DNA from: Alteromonas aestuariivivens
GTDB lineage: Bacteria > Pseudomonadota > Gammaproteobacteria > Enterobacterales > Alteromonadaceae
Assembly (NCBI RefSeq): GCF_003367475.1
Contig: NZ_QRHA01000013.1
Location: forward strand, 1 to 64,000
Length of the DNA: 64,000 nucleotides
Direction: 5' to 3'
Shown: piece after piece, positions 1 through 7,810 of the stretch
Numbering within the stretch: the stretch's first letter is position 1
How the letters are laid out: the number at the start of each line of letters is the position of its first letter
Translations under genes and position numbers: made by a program
The notes under the pieces: model-generated
Told to the model about the DNA's origin: nothing
Seen by the model: only the letters and a program-made list of their open reading frames with translations
The model's database searches: none

Positions 1-130
1 CCTAACAAGCACATCAAGTCGCCAGCAAGCTGGCTGGGACGCCAAAACTACGCGGCGATTTAGTTTTGTGCTTCGCAAGTTTAACCAAAATCGCCGCTAC
101 GTTTTGTTGCCACTTATGTGGGCGTTAGCT
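1..130 (+). repeat. Integron attC site 1 (left edge cut by window)
   Basis: A long attC recombination site. It begins with the R'' core (CCTAAC, 1-6) and ends with the R' core GTTAGCT (124-130). The inner arms GCGGCGATTT near 52-61 and AAATCGCCGC near 94-103 form a long imperfect stem. The segment GCTGGGACGCCAAAACT (33-49) recurs at 6056-6072 in the truncated last attC. It closes a cassette that lies left of the window. Confidence 0.85.
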
Positions 131-143
131 GCCTAGGTCACTT

Positions 144-623
144 ATGAAGCATATTTTAATAATATTAACCTTACTCGGAGTAATTACGATGGCTCAAGCC
201 GAAGATACATGGACTGTTGGTAAAATGAATATCAAGGGTAAGCCTGTTATTTATAAATTCATGAGTCAGCTACCCGATATCACTATTCAAAAGAAGTTAC
301 CTTGGTTAACTGTAATATCATGGAAATATGATGGTTCAACTAATAACGGGATGCCTATTACTTCCGAAAATGAACAAATGATAGCACTGGAAGATGGTCT
401 TGAAGAAATTAGTGGCGAAGAAAGTATTTATTTACCTGCCTATACCGCAACGGGTAATGATTTAAAGGAGTTTGTTTTTTATATTTCAGATAGAGAGGCT
501 TTTATCAATAATTTAAATAAATCTTTATCTTCACACTCAAGTTACCCGATTGAAATTAATTTTTATAAAGATGAAGAGTGGTCTGATTTAACTAAGCTTT
601 TAGAGGATTTTAAAGGCAGCTAA
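144..623 (+). CDS. Secreted DUF695-like protein in integron cassette
   Basis: This 159-residue protein has a clear N-terminal signal peptide: a basic MKH start, a hydrophobic stretch, and a likely cut after the AQA at about residue 19. The rest resembles the DUF695 family, with a W-x-Y segment, a GMP stretch, an acidic LEDGLEE stretch and a TGNDLKEFVFYISD block. The function of DUF695 is unknown. The gene is AT-richer than the core genes downstream. It starts 13 bases after attC 1, and its TAA stop lies inside the R'' core of attC 2, as is normal for a mobile cassette. No strong ribosome binding site is visible. It was probably acquired through the integron. Confidence 0.75.
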   Translation: MKHILIILTLLGVITMAQAEDTWTVGKMNIKGKPVIYKFMSQLPDITIQKKLPWLTVISWKYDGSTNNGMPITSENEQMIALEDGLEEISGEESIYLPAYTATGNDLKEFVFYISDREAFINNLNKSLSSHSSYPIEINFYKDEEWSDLTKLLEDFKGS

Positions 624-721
624 CAAGCCGCTCTAGAGTGACAATGAACTACGGTTGGTGTTCTTGTCGCTAGCTCCAAATTTAACACCAACCAACATTG
701 CTCCTAAGCGGAGCGTTAGCT
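618..721 (+). repeat. Integron attC site 2
   Basis: The R'' core AGCTAAC (618-624) and R' core GTTAGCT (715-721) are exact reverse complements. Inside them, GGTTGGTGTT (653-662) and AACACCAACC (684-693) make a perfect 10-base stem. This site separates the DUF695 and LysE cassettes. Confidence 0.9.
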
Positions 722-757
722 GCCGTTTAGTATTTGTTCTTTTTTCGGAGATTTGAA

Positions 758-1396
758 ATGGATTTAAACAATATTCTTACGTTTATCGCTGTTGCAACGT
801 TGCTCGTAATTTCTCCTGGCCCTAATGGGTTTCTTATCGCCAAAACAGTACCTCTATCTGGACATCGCGCGGGTCTAGCCAATGTCGCAGGCTTTGTGGC
901 TGCTTTCTACGTCCATGGCACGCTATCAATATTTGGCATATCTATTCTAATAGTACAGTCTGCAAACGCCTTTTTTGTTTTTAAAATGCTGGGTGCTACT
1001 TATTTAATATGGCTGGGCGTAAAGGCGCTCAGAAACGCTGTTAGTCAAAATTCAGTTACACATAATTCAGAACCGGAGTTGCAACAAAAAACAGTCTCTA
1101 CAAAAGGTGCGTTCTTTGAAGGCTTTTTAACTAATACTCTTAACCCAAAAGTGTCCATATTCTATCTCGCTGCTTTTCCGCAATTCATGCCCATAGATGG
1201 CAGCGCATTCAGCGCGTATTCTCTTGTTACGGCACACTCAATAGTTAATGTTGTATGGTTTTCAGCAATGGTATTCACTCTTGCTAAGGTTAAAAGTGCA
1301 ACTAACCACCCTAAATTCAAAGTTTGGTTAAACTCAGTTACAGGTGTTGTATTTATTGGGTTTGGCACTAAATTGGCATTTGCGAAGAGCAGCTAA
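758..1396 (+). CDS. LysE/RhtB family amino-acid exporter in integron cassette
   Basis: This 212-residue inner-membrane protein belongs to the LysE/RhtB/threonine-efflux family. It has the typical N-terminal signature SPGPNGFLIAKTVPLSGHRAG and about six hydrophobic segments, at the normal family length of 200-215. The substrate cannot be told from sequence; amino acids or homoserine lactones are usual. The start at 758 was chosen because GGAG lies 7 bases upstream; an upstream in-frame start at 734 would add a basic stretch not usual in the family. The TAA stop (1394-1396) overlaps the R'' core of the next attC. The group II intron insertion point falls between its second and third bases, and the intron end supplies an A, so the stop is kept. 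Confidence 0.85.
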   Translation: MDLNNILTFIAVATLLVISPGPNGFLIAKTVPLSGHRAGLANVAGFVAAFYVHGTLSIFGISILIVQSANAFFVFKMLGATYLIWLGVKALRNAVSQNSVTHNSEPELQQKTVSTKGAFFEGFLTNTLNPKVSIFYLAAFPQFMPIDGSAFSAYSLVTAHSIVNVVWFSAMVFTLAKVKSATNHPKFKVWLNSVTGVVFIGFGTKLAFAKSS

Positions 1397-1432
1397 TCGG
1401 GTAGCCGGAGGTATCTAGCCTCCAGCCCCCAC

Positions 1433-1464
1433 AACACCCTGCATGCGGCTCCGCACAGGGCGTT
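1433..1464 (-). ncRNA. Group II intron domain V (catalytic hairpin)
   Basis: On the minus strand the 32 bases starting AACGCCCTG and ending CAGGGTGTT fold into a 9-bp lower stem, a 2-base bulge (TG) and an upper stem TGCG/CGCA with loop GAGC. The lower stem carries CGC, the catalytic triad form of group IIC rather than AGC. It begins right after the reverse transcriptase stop codon. A second hairpin, GGAGG/CCTCC (1407-1423), fits domain VI. Confidence 0.7.
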
Positions 1465-2799
1465 TCATTTAGGATAGTGAAGCGCAATCCATCCATCACG
1501 TAGTGAGTAAAGCCCTTCGGATTTTAGGTAATCAAGAGATAACGCTTGATTGATCCCAGGGGATTTCGCACTTCGCCATGGCCCTTTGCTGGTGATACCA
1601 CACGCCACCGCAGCTTGAACATGCACGCCCAGTCTCATTAAGTTTCGTACCTTGGTGCGCGGCTTTCGCCACTGACGCCAGTAAGCCATTCGCACTCTGC
1701 GCCGGATCCAGTGATCCAGTTCTACACAGCGTTGATAGCCACTGGCGATACCAAAGTAATTTATCCAGCCTCGTAAATCCTGACTGAGTTTAAAGAGTTG
1801 GTAATGCATCGATACGCCCCAGTTGCGATTCGTTAACCGTCGAACCTGCTGTTTAAACTTCATCAGGGTCTTCAGGTGCCATTGAATGCGTCCTGCCTTG
1901 AAGGTGAATCCAAGGAATTTGCTTTCACTGGTTTTAACGACGTGGCTTTTGGTTGTATTAACAACCAACTTCAAGCGGTGACTCAGGAATCTGCTAATAC
2001 TATTGAGCACGCGTTCACCCGAACGGGGCGTCTTTACCAGTATGGTAAAATCATCCGCATATCGGGCAAATTTGTGACCCCGTTTCTCAAGCTCTTTGTC
2101 TAACGGGTCGAGCATGATGTTTGCCAACAGCGGCGATAATGGCCCGCCCTGAGGGACACCTTCTCGACTCTCACTATAAAACTGGTTATCGATAACCCCA
2201 GCTCGTAAGTAACGTTTAATCAGTTTAAGCAATCGCTTATCTTTCACTTTATAGCCAAGGTAGGTCATGAGTAAATCGTGATTAACGCGGTCAAAGAACT
2301 TAGACAGATCAACATCCACGGCAAAACGGCGTCCCGTTTTGATAATGCTGTTTACCTGCTTCACGGCTTGCTGCCCATTTCGATTTGGCCTGAACCCAAA
2401 GCTATTATCTGAGAAGGTTGGGTCGAAAATAGGCGTAAGGACTTGAGCAATCGCTTGTTGAATCACACGATCAACGATAGTTGGGATCCCTAATTGACGT
2501 TTTCCGCCATCAGGTTTATCAATCTCAACGCGTTTCACCGGTGAAGGTTGGTATTGGTCTGAGCGAAGCTCAGCCATAATACGTTTCCAGTTTCCGGCGT
2601 TTGCCCAAGCGGGGAAGTCATCAATGGTCATGCCATCAATGCCAGCTGCCCCTTTATTGGCTCGAACCTGTTTCCAGGCCGCCACAATATTGGAAGGCTG
2701 GAGAATAAGTTCGAGTAGATCTGCACTAAAGGCTGGCTGCTCATCACTACGCTGAGTCACGTCATTACCGGGCGGCATTCGTGTATTCAAGTCTGACAA
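1465..2799 (-). CDS. ltrA: Group II intron reverse transcriptase/maturase
   Basis: This 444-residue intron-encoded protein splices and retrotransposes its host intron. The N-terminal third carries RT blocks (ANKGAAGIDGMTIDDF, KRQLGIPTIVDRVIQQA, FGFRPNRNGQQAV). The catalytic YADD motif is in KFARYADDFTILVKTP. The thumb/maturase region follows, with WINYFGIASGYQRC and an RRRVRMAYWRQWRKPRTK block. It ends after the X domain with no HNH endonuclease, as expected of class C introns. The proposed start is TTG, preceded by a strong AGGAGG; an ATG seven codons further in is the alternative. The reading frame is intact, so the protein may be functional. Confidence 0.95.
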   Translation of the reverse strand: MSDLNTRMPPGNDVTQRSDEQPAFSADLLELILQPSNIVAAWKQVRANKGAAGIDGMTIDDFPAWANAGNWKRIMAELRSDQYQPSPVKRVEIDKPDGGKRQLGIPTIVDRVIQQAIAQVLTPIFDPTFSDNSFGFRPNRNGQQAVKQVNSIIKTGRRFAVDVDLSKFFDRVNHDLLMTYLGYKVKDKRLLKLIKRYLRAGVIDNQFYSESREGVPQGGPLSPLLANIMLDPLDKELEKRGHKFARYADDFTILVKTPRSGERVLNSISRFLSHRLKLVVNTTKSHVVKTSESKFLGFTFKAGRIQWHLKTLMKFKQQVRRLTNRNWGVSMHYQLFKLSQDLRGWINYFGIASGYQRCVELDHWIRRRVRMAYWRQWRKPRTKVRNLMRLGVHVQAAVACGITSKGPWRSAKSPGINQALSLDYLKSEGLYSLRDGWIALHYPK

Positions 2800-3316
2800 G
2801 GCTCCTCCTTTGTTCTAAATGTTCCGGCCTTGGCCGTGTCCCAGCCATTATGCTGGGCATTTGGCTACTATGCCGTCTGCTGACTTCTGCTTTATCACCG
2901 CCACAGTCGCCTGAGACAGCGCTATCGGTTTGCATCAAGTTCGCTCGCAGTGGATGATGCGTTTCCTCTGCGCCAAGGCACTTGTATACCAGAGCCTCAC
3001 TGGTGTTTACCGATCGCTCGTAAAGCAGATCTCCCCAGATAAGAGCATGCACTGTCTCTGCACTGCTGCATCATTTACGGTGGCCGTTAGATCACATGGT
3101 TTCGTTGTCTTGTGCCAACTCACCTTCAGCCTACGCCTCATATGATGTTCTTGTTCATCAGCTCGCAGATTTGCTAGCGGCTTCCTCCAGACTATCTCTC
3201 ACGATTTAGCCCTTGCCATTCGCTAGTAGTTAGCGTTGAATAACAAAGTGTTAAACAACGGTGATCTTCCTACAGAGGACTTTCACCTCATTAGTTCATG
3301 CCCATGCTGGGCGTAC

Positions 3317-3371
3317 ACAAGGCCAGTCAGCATCGCCCACTGCGTGGGCTGGACAGCTTGCGGCGTTGATA
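3317..3371 (+). repeat. Right part of the intron-interrupted attC (degenerate)
   Basis: Joined to 1389-1395, this restores GCAGCTAACAAGG, an R'' core. The sequence continues with a GCCCA/TGGGC hairpin and a CTTG that can pair with CAAG. The expected R' core is poor: only GTTGAT at 3365-3370. Either the site has decayed or its right half was replaced by the neighbouring IS110 sequence. Confidence 0.45.
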
Positions 3372-3635
3372 TGATTCCCGCTGTCAATAAGCACGCAGAT
3401 CTTCCCACCGATTATTCAAATCGGTGTATGAAATCCAACTGAAGGTGCCTTTGGCCAATCAATGTCGGCGGTTGACCTTGCTGATATTCGGGAGTTTGGT
3501 TATTCCCATGACTTGTTTGCGCCGCTGGAGCCTTGCCTCAGTCTAGGTGCGCGTATTCTCAACGCTTAACGCCCTCGAGGATTGCTCACACCGCTGCCGC
3601 AGACAGGCCTCCAGTCAGATTAACTTTTAAAAACT
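3372..3635. other. Non-coding stretch beside IS110 remnant
   Basis: No convincing gene on either strand. It lies directly 3' of the IS110-type transposase remnant, where members of the IS110/IS1111 family keep a structured non-coding end that can encode bridge RNA. I infer, without a match, that this is the end of the same decayed element. A local hairpin CACCGATTATTCAAATCGGTG at about 3399-3419 supports some structure. Confidence 0.35.
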
Positions 3636-4589
3636 TTACTCCTGAACCGGCCCCATTTCAGGGTCAAATCGTTGCGCGATGTCCCAGCTATACCCTAGCA
3701 GTTCTCTCGCTACCGCCGTGACTACTTTGTTGTATTCCTTACCTCGCGCCTTAAGCGCAGCAAAGCGTCGGCACAACCGCATCTGGGCTTCCCAACTCCG
3801 ATTCTGCAAACCCACCGAATGCTCCTGCTGGCGTTTCTGCATTTCCAGCGAAACCTTGGGGGCATGACGGTAAGCCCAGGCCGCTTAAATCAGAATACGT
3901 CGTGCATGGGTGTTGCCGCACTTGGTAATGCCGCCTTGTTGTTGGCGAGCGCCACTGGAATACTCGCTGGGCGTCAGCCCTACAAAATTCATCAGGCTGC
4001 GCGGGTTGCTGAACCGGCGCAAATCCCCCAATTCTGCCACCAGAGTAACGGCGGATAAAAAACGAATACCCCGAAGTACAGTGAGCCACTGCACCAATGG
4101 ATACCAGCACCACGCCTCGGTTACCACGTTCAATTCCAGTTCGATGTGCTGCAACCGCTCATGCCGCTCTGTCACTGTGTGGATGTAGTGCTGAAAGGTG
4201 ATTTTCTTGGCCGGCTGTAAAAAGTGGATGTCGGCCAGGTGGCGTTTGTACGCCTCATTCCAATTCTGCCTTCCGGAGCACGGGTGACCATTGCGAAGCA
4301 GAAAAGATTTTAGTCGCTGACGGGCCTGACGAAGGTCGAGCATGGCATCTTCCCTTGCACGAATGAGGTCTCGGATGGCCCGTTTCTCCTTCGGATAGAC
4401 ATAGGCCAGGGGAGAGTTGCCACCCCGGATGAGTTTGGCAATTTTGTAAGCATCAATCTAATCGTTCTTGGTTTTGCCACCGTGAATGGCTTTCATATAC
4501 AACGCATGACCCAGAATACAGACTTACAACAGTCTTGCGTGCAGATCGATACCGCAGTAAAACGGATGTAAATTGGTATGGAATTGCAT
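3636..4589 (-). pseudogene. IS110-family transposase, inactivated
   Basis: One frame of 318 codons can be followed from ATG at 4589 to 3636. It begins FYCGIDLHARLL, which carries the first DEDD aspartate, and passes GHALYMKAIHGGKTKND. The C-terminal transposase_20-like region has LTVLRGIRFLSAVTLVAEL, FVGLTPSEYSSG and GGITKCGNTHARRILI. It is broken by TAA after HARLL, TAG after GKTKND and TAA at 3885-3887 after RRILI. About 50 residues usual between the N-terminal block and GHALYMKAIHGG are missing. The N- and C-terminal halves look like two different IS110 subtypes. No intact element ends were identified. Confidence 0.8.
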
Positions 4590-4674
4590 TGAGCCTAGTC
4601 CTTTTTGGTTTCGTCACATTCCAGCTTAGCCAGTTGGCTTCGCTGGGGGGAGAAGGCTCAATCAGTATCAATGC

Positions 4675-4756
4675 GCTTAACACTTTCCCTTCAGTGACTG
4701 GGACAGCAACGCAGCGACTCTTCGCGATTTTACCGCTACGTTTCTGCCCATTAGCT
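4675..4756 (+). repeat. Integron attC site (shorter, altered R')
   Basis: The R'' core GCTTAAC (4675-4681) and an R'-like ATTAGCT (4750-4756) bound a foldable site. GGGACAG pairs with CTGCCC, ACG with CGT, and GCG with CGC, around a loop with CTTCGCG. The right side, CCGCTACGTTT...TTAGCTGCC, matches the right side of attC 1 except for a short deletion. The R' core carries G to A at the crossover base, so recombination may be impaired. Confidence 0.65.
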
Positions 4757-4783
4757 GCCACGACGAAGTGATGCACAACATCC

Positions 4784-4830
4784 TGTACATGTGCTCACTT
4801 GCAAGCTAGACTTGTCTTATATAATGTACA
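4784..4830 (+). promoter_or_regulatory. Cassette-borne promoter and YefM operator motifs
   Basis: A consensus -10 TATAAT (4820-4825) lies 19 bases before the antitoxin start, with TTGCAA (4799-4804) as a possible -35 at a short 15-base spacing. The hexamer TGTACA occurs twice, at 4784-4789 and 4825-4830. TGTACA is the known core bound by YefM in E. coli. The downstream copy overlaps the -10 region inside the larger inverted repeat ACTTGT...ACAAGT, which fits autorepression. Confidence 0.6.
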
Positions 4831-4843
4831 AGTGAGGTACAGA

Positions 4844-5098
4844 ATGAGAATCGTCTCTTTTACCGAAGCTCGAAATGGCCTTAAAGCTGTTTTAGACAAT
4901 GTAATTAACGATGCGGATACTACTATAATCACTCGTCGTGACTCTGAAGATGCTGTTGTGATGTCATTGGATTATTACAACAGCCTTATGGAAACCGTTC
5001 ATTTACTTCGTTCGCCAGCGAACGCTGAACACTTGAATCGTTCAATCGCACAGTTTAAAGCGGGTAAAACGACTCAGCGAGAACTTATTGATGAGTAA
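4844..5098 (+). CDS. yefM: Antitoxin YefM (Phd/YefM family)
   Basis: This 84-residue antitoxin neutralises the YoeB toxin and represses the operon. It has the Phd/YefM fold: an MRIVSFTEARNGLKAVLDNV DNA-binding N-terminus, an ITRRDSEDAVVMSLDYYNSL block and a YefM-type LLRSPANAEHL segment before the toxin-binding tail. The start at 4844 was chosen because it gives the family-standard N-terminus; the longer frame from 4799 would run over the promoter. The stop overlaps the toxin start (ATGAGTAA), indicating translational coupling. The pair sits in an integron array, where toxin-antitoxin cassettes are thought to stabilise arrays. Confidence 0.93.
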   Translation: MRIVSFTEARNGLKAVLDNVINDADTTIITRRDSEDAVVMSLDYYNSLMETVHLLRSPANAEHLNRSIAQFKAGKTTQRELIDE

Positions 5099-5354
5099 CA
5101 GGTTGTTATCATGGACTGATGAAGCCTGGAATAGTTACGTTTATTGGCAGACTCAAGACAAGAAAACCTTAAAACGAATCAACAAACTAATTACCGATGT
5201 TCTGCGTTCTCCGTTTGATGGAATTGGAAAGCCTGAACCTCTTAAAGAAAACCTTTCCGGCTTCTGGTCTCGCAGAATAGATGATACCAATCGTTTAGTA
5301 TACGCCGTGGATGATGCGGCAATTACTTTTATCTCCTGTCGTTACCATTACTAG
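5091..5354 (+). CDS. yoeB: Toxin YoeB, ribosome-dependent mRNA interferase
   Basis: This 87-residue RelE-superfamily toxin cleaves mRNA in the ribosomal A site. Family features are the start LLSWTDEAWNSYVYWQ, KRINKLITDVLRSPFDGIGKPEPL, then LSGFWSRRIDDTNRLVYAV and the C-terminal CRYHY, with catalytic Glu, Arg, His and Tyr positions present by inspection. The length is normal (84-88). The ATG at 5091 overlaps the antitoxin stop by 8 bases. The toxin looks intact, so the antitoxin must be active for the cell to live. Confidence 0.93.
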   Translation: MSNRLLSWTDEAWNSYVYWQTQDKKTLKRINKLITDVLRSPFDGIGKPEPLKENLSGFWSRRIDDTNRLVYAVDDAAITFISCRYHY

Positions 5355-5362
5355 TAGGCGGC

Positions 5363-5400
5363 AGCTGACAAACCGGAACAGCGCGAGAATAGCCTAAAGT
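5363..5400 (+). repeat. Collapsed attC remnant between cassettes
   Basis: AGCTGAC (5363-5369) resembles the AGCTAAC R'' core of attC 2 with one change. Only about 30 bases follow before the next gene, too few for a folding attC, and no R' core is present. The attC between yoeB and the next cassette seems deleted, so these two would move as one unit. Confidence 0.45.
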
Positions 5401-6021
5401 ATGCGTAAGTTGAGATTTCAGGGAAAATTAACAAATTGGAATGATGATAAAGGATTTGGGTTTGTCGAACCAAATGGTGGTGGTACCAGGTCTTTTGTTC
5501 ATATTAAATCTTTTCAAAAACGCACCAGAAGACCGGTTGAGGGTGACTTAATCGTATATGAACAAGTTAAAGAGCCCCAAGGGAAATTTAAAGCCGTTAA
5601 TATAAGTTTGGTTACTGATCGCAAGTTGAAAACCGCCATGCCTCAGAAAGCAGGCAAATTTGGTTCTTTGGTATCTGTTACCTTTTGCGTCACTTTGATA
5701 TCAATTACGGTGTTGGAACTATTGCCGGTAGAGATTTTGTACTTATATATTGGGGCAAGCATTTTGGCTTTCATTGCATATGCTTATGATAAGTCTTCGG
5801 CTCGAAATGGCCGCTGGCGCACACCGGAAAGTCACCTTCATTTACTTGGTTTAATCGGTGGTTGGCCTGGTGCGTTTTATGCGCAAAATAAGTTGAGACA
5901 CAAGTCCAATAAGAAAGAATTCAAACAGGTATATTGGGCAACTGTTGTAACTAATATTTGTGTGTTTGTTTGGCTTTTAGGTGAACAAGGTCAGCAGTTC
6001 CTGGAAACAATTGTCGGCTAG
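5401..6021 (+). CDS. Cold-shock domain plus DUF1294 membrane protein
   Basis: This 206-residue protein joins an N-terminal cold-shock (OB-fold) domain, residues about 4-68, to a DUF1294 membrane domain, residues about 85-200. The cold-shock part keeps the nucleic-acid motifs KGFGFV and SFVHI. The second part has hydrophobic segments around residues 88-107 and 113-130, then the DUF1294 signature YDKSSARNGRWRTPE...GLIGGWPGAFYAQ...HK. This architecture is common in gammaproteobacteria, but its role is unproven; membrane-linked RNA binding is a guess. It is the last gene of the cassette array. No good ribosome binding site precedes the ATG, in line with the loss of the upstream attC and leader. 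Confidence 0.85.
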   Translation: MRKLRFQGKLTNWNDDKGFGFVEPNGGGTRSFVHIKSFQKRTRRPVEGDLIVYEQVKEPQGKFKAVNISLVTDRKLKTAMPQKAGKFGSLVSVTFCVTLISITVLELLPVEILYLYIGASILAFIAYAYDKSSARNGRWRTPESHLHLLGLIGGWPGAFYAQNKLRHKSNKKEFKQVYWATVVTNICVFVWLLGEQGQQFLETIVG

Positions 6022-6118
6022 CAGTCGCATCTGGTAGCGCCACCTAAAAGCGGGCGCTGGGACACCAAAACTGTGCAGCGCAATTCACACAAAGTTAATG
6101 ATTGTGAATTTTAAAAGC
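6018..6118 (+). repeat. Truncated terminal attC at the array/chromosome junction
   Basis: GCTGGGACACCAAAACT (6056-6072) matches attC 1 (33-49) at 16 of 17 bases. The perfect arms AATTCACA (6082-6089) and TGTGAATT (6103-6110) form an inner stem-loop. The right half with its R' core is missing: the sequence passes straight into the 3' end of the chemoreceptor gene. Confidence 0.6.
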
Positions 6119-7810
6119 TCACACTGTAAAAATGCCCATTTCATGGTTAAGCGCATTTACATTGCTCTTTAAGTTTTTCCCGGTTTTGGCAACCACGGTC
6201 ATTTCTTCCTCAGTATCTCCAGTCAGCTTAGATAAATCGTGCAAGCTTCTGTTCAGGTCTTCTGTAACACTGGTTTGTTGGGAAGCAGCGGTTGCTACCA
6301 CTGCGTTAACTTCATTGATCTCTTTAATTGAATTGTTCACTCGTTCCAAAGCGGTTTTAGAGTCTTCGGCAACTGCCTGGGCCTGTTCACTTGTTTTTCT
6401 GCTGACTTCCATCGCACTCACAACGTTACGGGCACCTGACTGCAACCGTTCAATCATTGTACGAATTTCTTCAGTACTGTTTTGCGTGCGGCTTGCCAGT
6501 GTTCTGACCTCGTCCGCTACAACCGCAAACCCCCGCCCCTGCTCTCCGGCTCGTGCAGCCTCTATTGCAGCGTTCAGAGCAAGCAGGTTGGTTTGTTCCG
6601 CAATTTGCTGTATCACTTCCAGCACACCGCTTATCCCGTCAGTTTCCCGCTCCAGCTCATTCATCGCATCAGATGACTTGTTAATATCCTGATTGAGGTC
6701 TTCCAGTTTTCTTACGGCTTCCGTTAATGCCTGTGAAGTATTCAGTGCTTCCTGACTTGCTTCATTCGCAGCATTGGCTGCCTTATTCCCGTTATTAGTG
6801 ATTTCCTGGGCACTTGCTACCATTTCATAAATCACCTGGCTCAAATGCTCAGTTTTAATCTTCTGCTCAGCCGCTAACTGCAGGCTCTTTTGCGAGGAAT
6901 GATCCAATTGCAACGTAGCATCATTGATCACATTCGCCTCGTTGCTCACAGTCATTACAATTTTTCTGATTTTTTCGGAAAAGTCATTAAAGGATTTTGC
7001 GCTCAAGCCCACTTCGTCATCAGACTCTATCTTCAACCTGTGAGTTAAATCGCCCTCACCATGCGCAATATCCTGCAGCGCAGTATTCATATTTGCGAGA
7101 GGTACTAAGGCTTTTCGGATGAAAATAAAACTAAAAACCCAGGACAAAGCTAAAATAATCAGGCTCAGTGATACGGTTTTCGTCATCAGCCGGCTGATCA
7201 TCATATCGAAGGTGTTCACATTTTTGGCGATGGTTTGCTCAATATCGTCAATGAAGTAACCCGTGCCCAGCAACCAGTCATAGCCGGGTATGTTTGCAGC
7301 ATAAGCCAGCTTGGGCGCTTGTTCAGCGTCACCTAACTTTTTGAATGCTGAATAGTGAACATAACCACCACCTTGTTTCGCCACTTTAACCATTTCATCC
7401 AGTGGATGGGGTTTGCCATTCAGGTTACTGCGATTAATGTTTAGCTTTTCAATCGGCTTAGGGCCAACGCGACCATTGGCAATACCATACAAATCGTAGC
7501 TATTGATAAAGAAATAGGTGCCATCGCCATATTTAAAATCAAAGACAAAATCCCTGATTGCCTGATCGCGTTGCTCGGAAGGCGGCTGATTTAGAGTCTC
7601 CTTCATGGCAGAAAGCGCTAGCAATACCAGAGCCTTAAGTTCATCTTTTTTTTGCTGGAGCAACGATGCGCGCTCTGTCTCAATTTGCTTTTGCTTGAGG
7701 GATTCCAGCTCAGTTACAGTACTCCAGCTCAAACCAACCGAGATAACAATCAACGGGATAGCCGATATCAAAATTAATCGGTTTCTTAACAGCTTCAACT
7801 TTCCAAACAT
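6119..7810 (-). CDS. Methyl-accepting chemotaxis protein with Cache sensor
   Basis: A 563-residue chemoreceptor. A transmembrane helix near residues 8-28 is followed by a periplasmic single-Cache-type sensor to about residue 190 ([31 protein letters not shown]). A second helix at about 207-230 leads to HAMP and then the cytoplasmic signalling hairpin with [20 protein letters not shown]. It should feed the CheW/CheA pathway; the ligand is unknown, though such domains often bind small organic acids. The ATG at 7810 has GGAG six bases before it, which favours it over an upstream TTG. No terminal CheR-binding pentapeptide is visible. Its 3' end abuts the integron's terminal attC fragment. Confidence 0.93.
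   Translation of the reverse strand: MFGKLKLLRNRLILISAIPLIVISVGLSWSTVTELESLKQKQIETERASLLQQKKDELKALVLLALSAMKETLNQPPSEQRDQAIRDFVFDFKYGDGTYFFINSYDLYGIANGRVGPKPIEKLNINRSNLNGKPHPLDEMVKVAKQGGGYVHYSAFKKLGDAEQAPKLAYAANIPGYDWLLGTGYFIDDIEQTIAKNVNTFDMMISRLMTKTVSLSLIILALSWVFSFIFIRKALVPLANMNTALQDIAHGEGDLTHRLKIESDDEVGLSAKSFNDFSEKIRKIVMTVSNEANVINDATLQLDHSSQKSLQLAAEQKIKTEHLSQVIYEMVASAQEITNNGNKAANAANEASQEALNTSQALTEAVRKLEDLNQDINKSSDAMNELERETDGISGVLEVIQQIAEQTNLLALNAAIEAARAGEQGRGFAVVADEVRTLASRTQNSTEEIRTMIERLQSGARNVVSAMEVSRKTSEQAQAVAEDSKTALERVNNSIKEINEVNAVVATAASQQTSVTEDLNRSLHDLSKLTGDTEEEMTVVAKTGKNLKSNVNALNHEMGIFTV

Larger units (their letters stand above)
1396..3316 (-). mobile_element. Group IIC-attC intron
   Basis: About 1,921 bases on the minus strand with a reverse transcriptase gene in the 3' two thirds. 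The 5' end reads GTACGCCCAGCATGGG, close to the group II GTGYG start, and continues with a GGTGAAAGTCC element. The 3' end is CTACCCGAT. The flanking minus-strand exons are CTTGT before and TAGCTGC after, which is the TTGT/T target in attC bottom strands used by group IIC-attC introns. Orientation opposite to the cassette genes is also typical. Exact ends were read by eye. The 5' end differs from the consensus at one base. Confidence 0.85.

Noticed and set aside
3236-3442. Short plus-strand frames across the intron 5' region and its flank
   Set aside because: They cross the proposed intron boundary and read through structured RNA; no protein family fits.
4535-4771. 78-codon plus-strand frame
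   Set aside because: It begins inside the IS110 remnant and its end is the translation of an attC site, so it is not a gene.
1-6118. Phage or plasmid origin for the accessory region
   Set aside because: No phage structural, replication, partition or mobilisation genes; attC sites and cassette organisation explain the region better.
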